A DNA stretch of 40,086 nucleotides from Dactylosporangium sucinum (GCF_014647515.1 NZ_BMPI01000093.1:1-40086); one strand, 5' to 3'. Shown: positions 7,573 through 17,277, numbered from the stretch's first letter. Made by a program: numbers and translations. Notes: generated by a model from the letters alone, not told the origin.

Positions 7573-8544
7573 ATGTCGGCCTCCGTGTCCACCGTTGCCC
7601 GGCGCCCGCGCGCCGGGCGACGGCCCCCGAACCCCGCGCCGCGGCGACGCCGGAGCCGCGCGGAACTCTTCGGCCGCCTTGTCCCGTACCTGCTGCTCGC
7701 ACCCGCGGTCGCGTTCTTCGTCACGGTCATGCTGGTGCCGATGGGCAAGGCGGTCCAGGTCAGCCTGTACGAGTGGAGCCCGATCCCCGGCGCCGAGAAC
7801 ACCTTCCTGGGTGCGGGGAACTACACCCGGGCGTTCGGCGACGCGGAGTTCGGCCGCAGCGTCATCAACGCGGTCGTCTACATGCTCGTCACCGTGCCCG
7901 GCCAGATCGTGCTCGGGCTCTTCCTGGCGCTGCTGCTCAACAACCGGCTGCCGGGTCGCACGCTCTTCCGCGTGTTGTTCTACCTGCCCGTCGTCACCAG
8001 CTGGGTCGTGGTCTCGCTGTTGTTCCGCTACCTGTTCGCCAACGACGGCGCGCTGAACTGGCTGCTCGTCGAGGCGCTCGGCGTCTCTCAGGAGCCGGTG
8101 GGCTGGCTCGACTCACGCTGGACGGCCATGGTCACGCTCTGCGCGCTGGGCATCTGGAAGGGCGTGGGATGGACGGCGGTGATCCTGCTGGCCGGACTGC
8201 AGGGAGTCCCGGCCGAGCAGCAGGAGGCGGCCGCCGTGGACGGCGCCGGCTACCTGCGCCGGCTGTGGCACGTCACCCTGCCCGCGCTGCGCCGCACCCT
8301 GCTCTTCGTGACCATCCTGCTCGGCATCGGCGGCCTCCAGGCGTTCATCCAGGTCCTGCTCCTCACCGACGGCGGGCCGGCCGGACAGACCGAGATGCCC
8401 CTGACGTACGTCTACAAGCAGGCGTTCGACTTTCTCGACTTCGGATACGGCTCGGCGCTGGCCGTGTTGATGACCGCCGCCGTCCTGATCGTCTCGATCA
8501 CCCAGACCGCCTTCTTCAACCGCCTCGACAGGGGGGTGCAGTGA
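7573..8544 (+). CDS. ABC sugar permease, MalF-like (323 aa)
   Basis: An inner-membrane permease of the MalF/UgpA type with a basic N-terminal tail and about six hydrophobic segments. The EAA loop that contacts the ATPase is seen as EAAAVDGAGYLRRLWHVTLP. The ATG at 7573 is five bases after the stop of the binding protein, so the genes are coupled; an ATG at 7568 is in the wrong frame. No ATPase gene lies in the operon, so a shared sugar-importer ATPase (MsiK-like in Streptomyces) encoded elsewhere is expected. Confidence 0.92.
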   Translation: MSASVSTVARRPRAGRRPPNPAPRRRRSRAELFGRLVPYLLLAPAVAFFVTVMLVPMGKAVQVSLYEWSPIPGAENTFLGAGNYTRAFGDAEFGRSVINAVVYMLVTVPGQIVLGLFLALLLNNRLPGRTLFRVLFYLPVVTSWVVVSLLFRYLFANDGALNWLLVEALGVSQEPVGWLDSRWTAMVTLCALGIWKGVGWTAVILLAGLQGVPAEQQEAAAVDGAGYLRRLWHVTLPALRRTLLFVTILLGIGGLQAFIQVLLLTDGGPAGQTEMPLTYVYKQAFDFLDFGYGSALAVLMTAAVLIVSITQTAFFNRLDRGVQ

Positions 8545-9383
8545 TCGCCACGCCGGTGTCCCGCCGAATCGTCAGGTGGGCACGTCTGCTGACCCTCGGC
8601 GCGGGTGCCGTCGTCATGGTGCTGCCCCTCGTGTACATGGTCAGCGTCTCGTTCACACCGAACGTGCTCGCCTTCGCCTGGCCGCCCAGGCTGATGCCGC
8701 AGGACCCCACGGTCGCCAACTACGTCGAGGCGTGGAACACCAACGACTTCGGCCGGTACTTCGCCAACTCGGCGCTGGTCGCCTGCGCCACGACGCTGCT
8801 CACCACGCTGCTGTCGGCGCTGGCCGCCTACGCCTTCGCCCGGTTCACCTTTCCCGGTCGCTCGCTGCTGTTCTGGACGCTGATGCTCGGCCTGATGGTG
8901 CCCAGCATGGTCATCCTCCTTCCGCAGTTCCTGGTCGCCACCACGCTCGGCCTCACCAACTCACTCACCGGCCTGGTCGTCTTCTACGTCGGCGCCGGCA
9001 TCGCCTTCAACACATTCCTGTTGCGTGGCTTCTTCGAGCGGGTGCCGGTCGAGCTCGACGAGTCCATGACCGTGGACGGAGCCGGCCCGCTGCGCCGCTT
9101 CGTCGCGTTGTACCTGCCCATCGCGCGGCCCGCCCTCGCCACCTCCGCGGTCTTCGCCTTCCTGGCCGCCTGGGACGAGTACTCCTGGGCGTTGACGAGC
9201 ATCACCGACCCCGAGAAAAGCACACTTCCGCTGGCGATCGCCCAGTTCCAGGGCGCGCATCTCACGAGCTGGAGCCTCGTGTTCGCCGCGTCGCTCATCG
9301 GGGTGGGCCCGGTGGTGCTGATCTACCTGCTGGGCCAGAAACACTTCGTCACCGGCCTCACCTCAGGCGCGCTGAAATCCTGA
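8541..9383 (+). CDS. ABC sugar permease, MalG-like (280 aa)
   Basis: The second membrane subunit of the importer, with about six hydrophobic segments and the EAA loop ESMTVDGAGPLRRFVALYLP. It ends in the usual MalG-type tail (GLTSGALKS). The GTG start at 8541 overlaps the MalF-like stop codon in a GTGA junction, showing translational coupling. The frame is open upstream through the previous gene, so the long version is not real. Confidence 0.92.
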   Translation: MIATPVSRRIVRWARLLTLGAGAVVMVLPLVYMVSVSFTPNVLAFAWPPRLMPQDPTVANYVEAWNTNDFGRYFANSALVACATTLLTTLLSALAAYAFARFTFPGRSLLFWTLMLGLMVPSMVILLPQFLVATTLGLTNSLTGLVVFYVGAGIAFNTFLLRGFFERVPVELDESMTVDGAGPLRRFVALYLPIARPALATSAVFAFLAAWDEYSWALTSITDPEKSTLPLAIAQFQGAHLTSWSLVFAASLIGVGPVVLIYLLGQKHFVTGLTSGALKS

Positions 9384-9394
9384 AGGAGAACACG

Positions 9395-10978
9395 ATGCTG
9401 CTCCCGAGCAAGGCCTCCTACCTGCCCGGCGAAAGCGTCCACGTCGACGTGTCACCGGCCGGCCACCACCGCCGGCTGCGCGTGTCACACCTCGGCGTGG
9501 AGGTTGCCACGACGGACGTGGCGCCCGGCGCGGATCGAGTCGTCCTGCCCGCCCTGCCCGAAGGCGGCTACGCCGTCGCGCTGCTCGACGACCGGCACGA
9601 CACGCGGTGGACCGCGGTCGAGATCCTCGCCGACCCGGTGTCCCGGCTGCGGTACGGATTCGTGGCAAGCTTCGCGCCCGGCCGGGACGTCGACGCGGTC
9701 CTGTCGCACTTCCGCCGCTTGCACCTCAGCGGCGCGCAGTTCTACGACTGGGCCTACCGGCACGCCGACCTGGTCGGCCCGGTCGAGTACCAGGACCCGC
9801 TCGGCCAGCCCGTCGCCATCGAGACCGTCCAACGGCTCGCCGGCGGGCTCCGTGACGGCGGCACGCTGCCCATCGGCTACGCCGCCGTATACGGCGTCGG
9901 CAAGGACGAATGGCCGGCGTGGGAACACATCGCCCTGGTCCAGCCCGACGGTACACCGTACGCACTCGGTGACTTCCTGCAACTGGTCGATCCCAGCGAC
10001 CCCGCGTGGCTGGCACACTTCACCGCCGACCTGCGCGCGGCCGTACGCGCCGGCAGCTTCGCCGGATTCCACCTCGACCAGTACGGTTGGCCGCGCCACG
10101 CGATGCGCCCGGACGGGCGGAGCGTCGACCTGGCGCGGGCCTTCGACACCCTCATCCAGGCCGTCCGGACGGCGCTGCCGGAGGCGACCCTCATCTTCAA
10201 CAACGTCAACGACTTCCCGGCCTGGGTCACCACCGCCAGCCCACAGGACGTCACCTACACCGAGGTCTGGGATCCGCACCACACGCTCGCCGACCTGGCG
10301 GCGGTGGCGACCCGGTCCCGCACGCTCGCCCCGACCCGGCCCGCGGTTCTCGCCGCCTACCAGACGGTCTACGCGAACCACCCGCCCGAGGTCGCCGACC
10401 TCACGACCCGGTTCACCATGGCGACCGCGTTCTCGCACGGCGCCACCCAGCTGCTCGCCGGCGAGTCCGGCAGTGTGCTGGTCGATCCGTACTACGTGCG
10501 CAACCATCGAGTCCTCCCGTCCACGTCGGACCTGCTCCAGCGCTGGTACGACCTGCTGGTGGCCGCCGGCGACGTGCTGCTGGCCCCCGGGATCCACGAC
10601 ATCACCCGGTCGGTGGCCGGTGCCTACAACGACGAGATCGACGTGATCGGGCCCGACGGCGTCACCATCTCGCACGAGGCCCGGCCCGGCACGGTCTGGC
10701 GCCGGGTCGTCGACACGCCGCAGGGCATCGTCATGCACCTGATCAACCTCACCGGCCAGGAGGAGACCGGCTGGGACACCCCCAAGGCCGCGCCGCCGCC
10801 GGTGACGGGTCTGCGGTTGCGGATGCGCCGGTGTGTACCGCAGCTGCCGGCGATCCGCGTCGCGGACCCGGATCGGGGCCCTGCCTTCGCAGCCGTGCCC
10901 GCCGTCGCGGACGGCGAACACGTCGAGGCGGAGCTCCCACCGCTGGACGTCTGGGAGATCGTCTTCATCCCCCGATGA
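9395..10978 (+). CDS. GH66 family dextranase / cycloisomaltooligosaccharide-type enzyme (527 aa)
   Basis: Resembles glycoside hydrolase family 66, which cleaves or transglycosylates alpha-1,6-glucan (dextran). The order fits: an N-terminal beta domain (about 1-85), the barrel starting near RYGFVASF, the nucleophile Asp228 in GFHLDQYG, the acid/base Glu290 in TYTEVWDP, and a C-terminal beta domain. There is no signal peptide, whereas most characterised GH66 enzymes are secreted. It is shorter than the secreted forms and seems to act on imported oligosaccharides in the cytoplasm. ATG at 9395 follows AAGGAG at good spacing. The family call is from motif recognition; product specificity (dextranase or cyclising) is open. 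Confidence 0.82.
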   Translation: MLLPSKASYLPGESVHVDVSPAGHHRRLRVSHLGVEVATTDVAPGADRVVLPALPEGGYAVALLDDRHDTRWTAVEILADPVSRLRYGFVASFAPGRDVDAVLSHFRRLHLSGAQFYDWAYRHADLVGPVEYQDPLGQPVAIETVQRLAGGLRDGGTLPIGYAAVYGVGKDEWPAWEHIALVQPDGTPYALGDFLQLVDPSDPAWLAHFTADLRAAVRAGSFAGFHLDQYGWPRHAMRPDGRSVDLARAFDTLIQAVRTALPEATLIFNNVNDFPAWVTTASPQDVTYTEVWDPHHTLADLAAVATRSRTLAPTRPAVLAAYQTVYANHPPEVADLTTRFTMATAFSHGATQLLAGESGSVLVDPYYVRNHRVLPSTSDLLQRWYDLLVAAGDVLLAPGIHDITRSVAGAYNDEIDVIGPDGVTISHEARPGTVWRRVVDTPQGIVMHLINLTGQEETGWDTPKAAPPPVTGLRLRMRRCVPQLPAIRVADPDRGPAFAAVPAVADGEHVEAELPPLDVWEIVFIPR

Positions 10979-11009
10979 CCGCTCATCCACCCTCAACCAG
11001 GAGAAGCTC

Positions 11010-12659
11010 ATGACAACGACTGATCGGGCCTGGTGGCGCGACGCGGTGGTCTACCAGGTCTACGTCCGTTCGTTCGCTGATGCAGACGGAGACGGCATCG
11101 GCGACCTCGCCGGACTGTCCGAGCGGTTGGATCACCTGACGCGCCTGGGTGTGGACGGGCTCTGGCTCAACCCGTGCTATCCGTCGCCCGGCGCCGACCA
11201 CGGGTACGACGTCGCCGACTACATGGACATCGACGCCCGTTACGGCGGGCTGCCGGCCTACGACGCGCTGCTGGCCGAGGCGCATCGGCGCGGCCTGCGT
11301 GTGTTGATGGACCTCGTGCCCAACCACTGCTCCGTGGAGCACGCGTGGTTCGTCGCGGCACTCGAGGCGCAGCCGGGATCGCCGGAACGCGAGCGGTTCA
11401 TCTTCCGCGCCGGCCGCGAGGACGGCGCCATCCCGCCCAACAACTGGCGATCAGTCTTCGGCGGACCGGCATGGACCCGCGTCGAGGGCACCGACCAGTG
11501 GTACCTGCACAGCTTCGATCCCTGCCAGCCCGACTTCAACTGGCGCAATCCCGAGGTCGCCGAGTATTTCGACAAGGTACTGCGGTTCTGGTTCGACCGT
11601 GGCGTCGACGGCATCCGCATCGACGTGGCGCACATGCTGTTCAAGCACGCCGACCTGCCCGACTGGATGTTCCCGCCGGACGGCGAGTCCGACTACAACG
11701 GGCACGCACAGAACCAGCCGGAGGTGCACGAGGTGTTCCGGCGGTGGCGGGCACTGGCCGACTCGTACGGCCGGGATCTGACCCTCGTCGGCGAGATCTG
11801 GGTGCCCACCGTGACGGATCTGGCCGCCTACCTCCGGCCGGACGAGCTTCCGCAGGCCTTCTACTTCGACCTGCTCATGTGTCCGTGGGACGCGGGAGCG
11901 TTCCAGGCCTCGGTGTCCCGCGGTCTCGCGGAGATCGCCGCCACCGGAGCCACCGTCACGTGGACCCTGGCCAGCCACGACGTCCACCGCGCGGTCACCC
12001 GGTTCGGCCTGCGTGCCGCCGAGCCGCCCCACTCCGCCGATCCGGTCGGCAACATCGCCCGGGCCCGCGGAGACGTGGACGTCGCCCGCGGACTGCGCCG
12101 GGCCCGCGCGGCACTGTTGCTGCTGCTCGCCCTGCCGGGATCGGTCTACCTGTACCAAGGAGAAGAGCTCGGCCTGCCCGAGGTGCTCGACCTGCCCGAC
12201 GACGCGCGCCAAGACCCGATCTGGTTGCGCTCCGGCGGCACCGAGCACGGCCGCGACGGCTGCCGCGTGCCCCTGCCGTGGCGAGCCGACGGCCCGTCAT
12301 TCGGCTTCGGTCCGGGGCCAGGGAGCTGGCTGCCGCAGCCGGCCTGGTACGCCGAACACGCGGTGGAGGAACAATGGCGGACACAGCACTCGACGCTGCG
12401 CCTCTACGCCGATGCGCTCGCCAGCCGCAAAGCGCTCGCCGATGAGCTGGCGGATCGCGACCTGCGCTGGTTGGACGTGCCGGGACGGCCCGATGTGCTC
12501 GCCTATCAGCGTGGCGAACTCATCTGTGTCACCGTCTTCGGCGAGCAGCCGCTCTCCCCGCCGGCGGCCTGGGGAAGGGTTGTGCTGGCGTCGGCGCCGC
12601 CCCACGGCGGACAGCTGGCTGGCGAGTCGGCTGCTTGGCTGAAGTCGGCGGACGCGTAG
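11010..12659 (+). CDS. GH13 alpha-glucosidase, oligo-1,6-glucosidase-like (549 aa)
   Basis: An alpha-amylase family glucosidase. The N-terminus WWRDAVVYQVYVRSFADADGDGIGDL is typical of oligo-1,6-glucosidase, dextran glucosidase and trehalulose-type enzymes. Catalytic residues are nucleophile Asp205 (GIRIDVAH), acid Glu262 (LVGEIWV) and Asp324 (LASHDVH). No signal peptide is present, so it is cytoplasmic. It would release glucose from oligosaccharides produced by the GH66 enzyme. The ATG at 11010 has AGGAG upstream, 31 bases after the GH66 gene. The operon ends at the hairpin at 12734-12764. Confidence 0.92.
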   Translation: MTTTDRAWWRDAVVYQVYVRSFADADGDGIGDLAGLSERLDHLTRLGVDGLWLNPCYPSPGADHGYDVADYMDIDARYGGLPAYDALLAEAHRRGLRVLMDLVPNHCSVEHAWFVAALEAQPGSPERERFIFRAGREDGAIPPNNWRSVFGGPAWTRVEGTDQWYLHSFDPCQPDFNWRNPEVAEYFDKVLRFWFDRGVDGIRIDVAHMLFKHADLPDWMFPPDGESDYNGHAQNQPEVHEVFRRWRALADSYGRDLTLVGEIWVPTVTDLAAYLRPDELPQAFYFDLLMCPWDAGAFQASVSRGLAEIAATGATVTWTLASHDVHRAVTRFGLRAAEPPHSADPVGNIARARGDVDVARGLRRARAALLLLLALPGSVYLYQGEELGLPEVLDLPDDARQDPIWLRSGGTEHGRDGCRVPLPWRADGPSFGFGPGPGSWLPQPAWYAEHAVEEQWRTQHSTLRLYADALASRKALADELADRDLRWLDVPGRPDVLAYQRGELICVTVFGEQPLSPPAAWGRVVLASAPPHGGQLAGESAAWLKSADA

Positions 12660-12733
12660 GTCGGTTCGGGACGTCACCCGACATGCTGGGGATGTCGGTC
12701 GCGCTGCGGCGGCGCCGAACCGGATCCGGCGAA

Positions 12734-12764
12734 GCCCGGGATGCGCGGTGTGCGCATCCCGGGC
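12734..12764. terminator. Bidirectional terminator between GH13 and MMPL genes
   Basis: A perfect 13-bp inverted repeat, GCCCGGGATGCGC (12734-12746) and GCGCATCCCGGGC (12752-12764), with a 5-base loop, lies in the gap between two convergent genes and likely ends both transcripts. Confidence 0.85.
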
Positions 12765-12787
12765 CACGGGGTTGAGCCGGTACCGGT

Positions 12788-15025
12788 TCAGACGTGTGCG
12801 GGCTGCCGCTGATCGGTCTGGTCGGCATGTTCGGCGGCGAGGCGGCGGGTGAGGCCCTCGCCCTCGACGTCGACGTTGGGCAGGAGCCGGTTGAGCCAGC
12901 GCGGCAGCCACCAGGCCGAGCGGCCGAGCAGCGACAGGACCGCGGGAACGATGGTCATGCGGACGAGGAACGCGTCGATGGCCACGCCGAAGGCGAGCGC
13001 GAAGCCGAGGGACTTGATGATGTCCTGGTCGGTGAAGATGAACCCGGCGAAGACGGCGATCATGATGAGCGCGGCGGCGGTGACGACGCGGGCACCGTGC
13101 CGCATGCCGGTGATGATCGCGTCGTCCGGCGTGGCGCCGTGGACGAACTCCTCCCGGGTACGGGTGACGAGGAAGACCTCGTAGTCCATGGCGAGCCCGA
13201 AGAGGATGCCGACGAGGAAGATCGGCATCAGGGACATGATCGGTCCGGTGCCGGTGAGACCGAAGACGTCGGCGAGCCAGCCCCACTGGAAGACCGCGAC
13301 GAGAGCGCCGAACGTCGCCGCGACGGACAGCAGGAACCCGAGGGTGGCCTTCAGCGGCACGAGAATGCTGCGGAAGACGAGCATGAGCAGGATGAACGCA
13401 AGCCCGACGACGACGGCGAGGTAGGGCACGAGCGCGCCGACGAGCTTGTCGGACACGTCGATGTTCAGCGCGGTGGTGCCGGTAACGGAGACGGTGGCGC
13501 CGGTGTCGGTCTTGATCTGCGCCTCGTGGTCGCGGATCGCGGCGACAAGGTCCTTGGTGGCGTCCGCTGTGGGGGCGCTGGCGGGGATGACGGTGAGGAT
13601 GGCGGTGTCACCGGCCTGGTTGACGTTCGGCGGGGTGACCGCGACGACGTCGTCGAGCTCGGCGATGGTCTCCCCCGCCCGGGCGGCGGCGGCCTGTGCC
13701 TTCCCCGCGCCGGCCTCCACGACGATGACCAGCGGGCCCTGGAAGCCGGGCCCGAAGCCCGCGGCGAGCTGGTCGTACGCCTTGCGTTGGGTGCTGGCCG
13801 GGTTGGCGGTGCTGTCGTCGGGCAGCGCGAGCCGCAGGCTCATCGCGGGCACGGCGACGAGCAGCGCGACGCCGAGGGACAGCACGAGCACGGGGATGCG
13901 GTGGCGGAGCACGAGGCGGGCCCACCGCTCACCGAACGGGGTCTTCGCCGACCGCGCGTGGCCGGCGGCGGTGCTGAGCTGCCGCTTGCTGAGGATGCGC
14001 CGGCCGGCGAAGCCGAGCAGAGCGGGCAGCAGCGACAGGGTGATGAGCACGGCAATGGCGACGGTGCCGGCGGCGGCGATGCCCATGGAGGTGAGGAACG
14101 GGATGCCGACGACGGACAATGCGGAGAGGGCGATGATCACGGTGAGGCCGGCGAAGACGACCGCGGATCCGGCGGTGCCCACGGCGCGGCCGGCAGCGTC
14201 CTCGCCGGCGCGGCCGGCGGCCAGCTCGTGGCGGTAACGGGAAACGACGAACAGGGCATAGTCGATGCCGACGGCGAGGCCGAGCATGGTGGCCAGCGCC
14301 GAGGTGGATCCGTTGAGGTCGAACAAGCCGGTGGCGATCTGGATGCCGAGCATGCCGATGCCGACGCCGAGCACGGCGGTGAGCAGCGGCAGGCCGGCGG
14401 CGACCATGGCGCCGAAGGTGATGGCGAGCACGATCGCGGCGATGACCACGCCGAGCAGCTCGGTGCCGCCGCCCTCGCCGGCCTGCTGGGTGACCGCTCC
14501 GCTGAACTCCACCTGCACGCCGTCGGTCTGGCCGGTGCGCCCGGCCGCGATGAGTGCGTCGCGGTCGGCGGTGTCGACATCGTCGGCCTTCACGCCGTAG
14601 GCGACGGTGGCGTATGCGGTTTGCCCGTCCGGGGAGACGGCCTTGGCCTGGAACGGGTCGACGACCCCGGTGACCTGCGGCGCCTTGGCCAGCGCGGTGA
14701 CGGCCCGCTCGACCGCCGCCTGCTGGGCGGGGTCGGTGAGTTTCGCGGTGCCGGAGACGGTGAACACCACCTTCGCGGTGGCGTTGTCGCCGGAGCCGCC
14801 GCCCATCTTCGACTTGATGACCTCCATCGCCCGCACCGACTCGGTGCCGGGGATGGACAGCGTGTCGCTCGGCGGCCCGGACAGCTTCGCGGCGCCGATG
14901 CCGAACGCGATGAGCAACGCCAGCCACAGTACGGCTACCAGACGGCGCCGCCGGAACGAGAACCGGCCGAGTCGGTACAACAAGGTCGCCACGGGAACTG
15001 TCCTCCGCATGATCGTCGGTTGCAA
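12788..15025 (-). CDS. MMPL/RND family transporter (745 aa)
   Basis: A large inner-membrane exporter of the MMPL (RND) family: one N-terminal membrane helix, an extracytoplasmic domain of about 150 residues, a block of about five helices (VVIAAIVLAITFGAMVAAGLP and on), a second soluble domain, and a second helix block. The intramembrane Asp pattern of proton-driven members is seen in GIDYALFVVSRYRHE and AMDYEVFLVTRTREE. Substrates in the family are lipids, antibiotics or other hydrophobic compounds. Start: a TTG at 15025 has GGAG ten bases upstream; an ATG at 15010 would shorten it by five residues. It is divergent from the two-component pair, which probably controls it. Confidence 0.93.
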   Translation of the reverse strand: MQPTIMRRTVPVATLLYRLGRFSFRRRRLVAVLWLALLIAFGIGAAKLSGPPSDTLSIPGTESVRAMEVIKSKMGGGSGDNATAKVVFTVSGTAKLTDPAQQAAVERAVTALAKAPQVTGVVDPFQAKAVSPDGQTAYATVAYGVKADDVDTADRDALIAAGRTGQTDGVQVEFSGAVTQQAGEGGGTELLGVVIAAIVLAITFGAMVAAGLPLLTAVLGVGIGMLGIQIATGLFDLNGSTSALATMLGLAVGIDYALFVVSRYRHELAAGRAGEDAAGRAVGTAGSAVVFAGLTVIIALSALSVVGIPFLTSMGIAAAGTVAIAVLITLSLLPALLGFAGRRILSKRQLSTAAGHARSAKTPFGERWARLVLRHRIPVLVLSLGVALLVAVPAMSLRLALPDDSTANPASTQRKAYDQLAAGFGPGFQGPLVIVVEAGAGKAQAAAARAGETIAELDDVVAVTPPNVNQAGDTAILTVIPASAPTADATKDLVAAIRDHEAQIKTDTGATVSVTGTTALNIDVSDKLVGALVPYLAVVVGLAFILLMLVFRSILVPLKATLGFLLSVAATFGALVAVFQWGWLADVFGLTGTGPIMSLMPIFLVGILFGLAMDYEVFLVTRTREEFVHGATPDDAIITGMRHGARVVTAAALIMIAVFAGFIFTDQDIIKSLGFALAFGVAIDAFLVRMTIVPAVLSLLGRSAWWLPRWLNRLLPNVDVEGEGLTRRLAAEHADQTDQRQPAHV

Positions 15026-15169
15026 CGAGTACGAGCTCCACGATCGCCAAGATCAGAGCAAGGATCGTCGTCCGCGCGCAGGCAGCGGCTACCACGATCG
15101 CAGTATTCGCGCCGCCGCCTCGCTACTGCGCGCGTACGACGGCGCACTCAGCAGGTCTCGCCTACCGTC

Positions 15170-16390
15170 GTGAAGGTGCGATCAAACGTGTTCCACCCGA
15201 ACCGCAACCGGCTGGCCCCCGTTCAGCAGTGGCTGCTGGACCTGCTGTTCGTCGGCTTGATCGCACTGGTGGTGGTGCAGATTGAGTGGCCCACCGGCCC
15301 CGCCCGGGCGGTGGCGGTCGGCGTGGTGAGCGTCGCCTGCGTGCTGACGCGGCGGCGGTGGCCGATCCCGGCGCTGCTGGTCGGGACCGCCGCGACGCTG
15401 GCCGAGGTCATCGCCAGGGCGCCGGCCACGACGCTGACGCTCACGCTCGGCGTGCTGATGTACGCTGCCACCCGCTACACCGACCGGACCCGGCCGTGGG
15501 TGCTCGCGCTCGGTGTCGCCGGCGTGCTGTTCGTCGCCGGAATGCTGGTCGATGCCGCGCAGTGGTGGCAACTCGGCACCTTCGCGCTGTTCGCGTGGAT
15601 CGGCGGCGGCGCCGCAGTGGGAGACGCGGCGCGCAATCGGCGTGCCTACATCGCCGAGGTGACCGAGCGCGCCCGGCAGGCCGAGCAGACCCGTGAGGAC
15701 GAAGCCCGCCGGCGGGTGATGGACGAGCGGCTGCGAATCGCTCGCGAGCTGCACGACGTGGTCGCACATCACATCGCGGTCATCAACGTGCAGGCCGGCG
15801 CGGCCGGGCACGTGCTGCGCAAGAATCCGGACCTGGTGTGGCCGGTGCTGGAGCACATCCGGCAGGCGTCCGACACCGTGCTGCGCGAGATCAGGTCCGT
15901 GATCGGGGTGCTGCGCGAGCCCGGTGAGGCCGACAGCACCGAACCGAGCTCGGGCCTGGACCGGGTGCCGGACCTGTTGGCCAACCTGACCGCGACCGGT
16001 TTCACGGTCGCCGCCCGCACCGACGGCGACGCCCGGCCGTTGCCGGCGATCGTGGACCTGGCCGCGTACCGCATCGTGCAGGAGGCACTGACGAACGCCC
16101 ACCGCTACGGCGACGGCGACGCCGAGCTGACGATCGCCTGGACCGCCGAGGCGGTCACCGTCGAGGTGACCAACCGGATCGGCCTGTCCCGGCCCGCCGG
16201 GCCGGGCGGCTCCGGGTTCGGGTTGATCGGCATGCGGGAGCGGGCCGCCGCCGCGCACGGCACCGTCACCACCGGCCGCGCTCCCGACGGCCGGTTCCGG
16301 GTCTGTGCGACCCTGCCGCTGCACGAGCCGGGCACCGCGCACCGCTACGACACCACCGGCACCGGTGGGGAAGGAGACCAGCAGCCGTGA
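15170..16390 (+). CDS. NarL-type sensor histidine kinase (406 aa)
   Basis: A membrane sensor kinase of the HisKA_3 type. About four hydrophobic segments in the first 150 residues form a small membrane sensor with no large outside domain, then a coiled coil (RAYIAEVTERARQAEQTRED), the phosphoacceptor His195 in ARELHDVVAHH, and an ATPase domain with the N-box EALTNAHRYG and G-box GFGLIGMRER. The frame is open far upstream, antisense to the MMPL gene, so that part is not coding. GTG at 15170 is the first sensible start; no ribosome site is seen and it may be leaderless. It overlaps the regulator gene in a GTGA junction. Confidence 0.9.
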   Translation: MKVRSNVFHPNRNRLAPVQQWLLDLLFVGLIALVVVQIEWPTGPARAVAVGVVSVACVLTRRRWPIPALLVGTAATLAEVIARAPATTLTLTLGVLMYAATRYTDRTRPWVLALGVAGVLFVAGMLVDAAQWWQLGTFALFAWIGGGAAVGDAARNRRAYIAEVTERARQAEQTREDEARRRVMDERLRIARELHDVVAHHIAVINVQAGAAGHVLRKNPDLVWPVLEHIRQASDTVLREIRSVIGVLREPGEADSTEPSSGLDRVPDLLANLTATGFTVAARTDGDARPLPAIVDLAAYRIVQEALTNAHRYGDGDAELTIAWTAEAVTVEVTNRIGLSRPAGPGGSGFGLIGMRERAAAAHGTVTTGRAPDGRFRVCATLPLHEPGTAHRYDTTGTGGEGDQQP

Positions 16391-17088
16391 CGATCCGTGT
16401 GCTGCTCGCCGACGACCAGGCCCTCATCCGCGCCGGCTTCAGAATGATCATCGATTCCGAGGGCGGGATGCAGGTCGTCGCCGAGGCGTCCGACGGCCGG
16501 GAGGCCGTCGAGCTCGCCCGCAGTCAGCGCGCCGACGTGGTACTCATGGACATCCGGATGCCAGGCGTCGACGGGCTGGAGGCCACCCGGCGCATCTGCA
16601 CCGACGACAGCCTGGCCGGGGTACGGGTGCTGGTGCTCACCACGTTCGAGGACGACGACAACGTGGTCCTCGCGCTGCAGGCCGGCGCCAGCGGCTTCCT
16701 GGGCAAGAGCGTGGCGCCGGACGACCTCCTCGCCGCGATCCGCGTGGTCGCCGCCGGCGATGCGCTGCTGTCCCCCGCCGCGACCCGCGGGCTGGTCGCC
16801 CGGTTCCTGGCCAACCTTCGCCCGCCCGCGCCGCAGGTATCGGCCGGCCTCGACCAGCTCACCGACCGGGAGCGCGAGATCATGGTGCTGGCCTCGCACG
16901 GGCTGTCCAACGAGGAGATCGCCGCCCGGCTCTTCCTGTCGCCGCTGACCGCGAAAACCCACGTGAACCGGGCCATGACCAAACTCGGCGTCCGCGACCG
17001 CGCGCAGCTGGTGGTGCTCGCCTACCAGAACGGTCTGGTCCGGCCGGGTGACCGGCTGCCCGGCGACGCTCGCCGCGGCGCCGTCTGA
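16387..17088 (+). CDS. NarL/LuxR-type response regulator (233 aa)
   Basis: A receiver domain (residues about 3-120: acidic pair LLADDQ, phosphoacceptor Asp55 in VVLMDIRMPG, Thr in VLTTFEDD, Lys in FLGKS) joined to a LuxR-type helix-turn-helix (LTDREREIMVLASHGLSNEE and following residues). It is translationally coupled with the kinase and forms a cognate pair. The most likely target is the divergent MMPL exporter gene, whose promoter lies in the 144-base gap before the kinase; this is an inference from position. Confidence 0.95.
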   Translation: MTIRVLLADDQALIRAGFRMIIDSEGGMQVVAEASDGREAVELARSQRADVVLMDIRMPGVDGLEATRRICTDDSLAGVRVLVLTTFEDDDNVVLALQAGASGFLGKSVAPDDLLAAIRVVAAGDALLSPAATRGLVARFLANLRPPAPQVSAGLDQLTDREREIMVLASHGLSNEEIAARLFLSPLTAKTHVNRAMTKLGVRDRAQLVVLAYQNGLVRPGDRLPGDARRGAV

Positions 17089-17250
17089 CCGGCGCACACG
17101 ACGGGCCGTTCCCCTCCATCAACGCTTCCGTCGAGGCTCGCCTGACCGCCGACCTTGCTTGTACCAAGGCCAACCCGGCGGGAAGAGCGCGGACGCGACC
17201 TGCCGCGAGACGGAGAGGCTGCTCAAATGGGGCGAGACGACCCAATGTCG

Positions 17251-17277
17251 TTGCCGTCGGACCTCAGGGACTACGAT
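17251..17277 (+). promoter_or_regulatory. Possible promoter of the methyltransferase gene
   Basis: TTGCCG (17251-17256) and TACGAT (17272-17277) lie in the 214-base gap before the methyltransferase gene. The 15-base spacing is shorter than ideal, but the -10 box is good and is placed 26 bases before the start codon. Nothing else is apparent in 17089-17250. Confidence 0.35.

Noticed and set aside
7497..8540. An N-terminal extension of the MalG-like permease frame
   Set aside because: It is Arg/Pro/Ala-rich and out of frame with the binding protein and MalF-like permease, which have clear motifs. The true start is the GTG at 8541.
12794..16390. A continuous 1198-residue open frame on the plus strand
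   Set aside because: The first two thirds are antisense to the MMPL transporter and low-complexity (Gly/Asp/Glu/Arg-rich); only the part from 15170 is a real histidine kinase.
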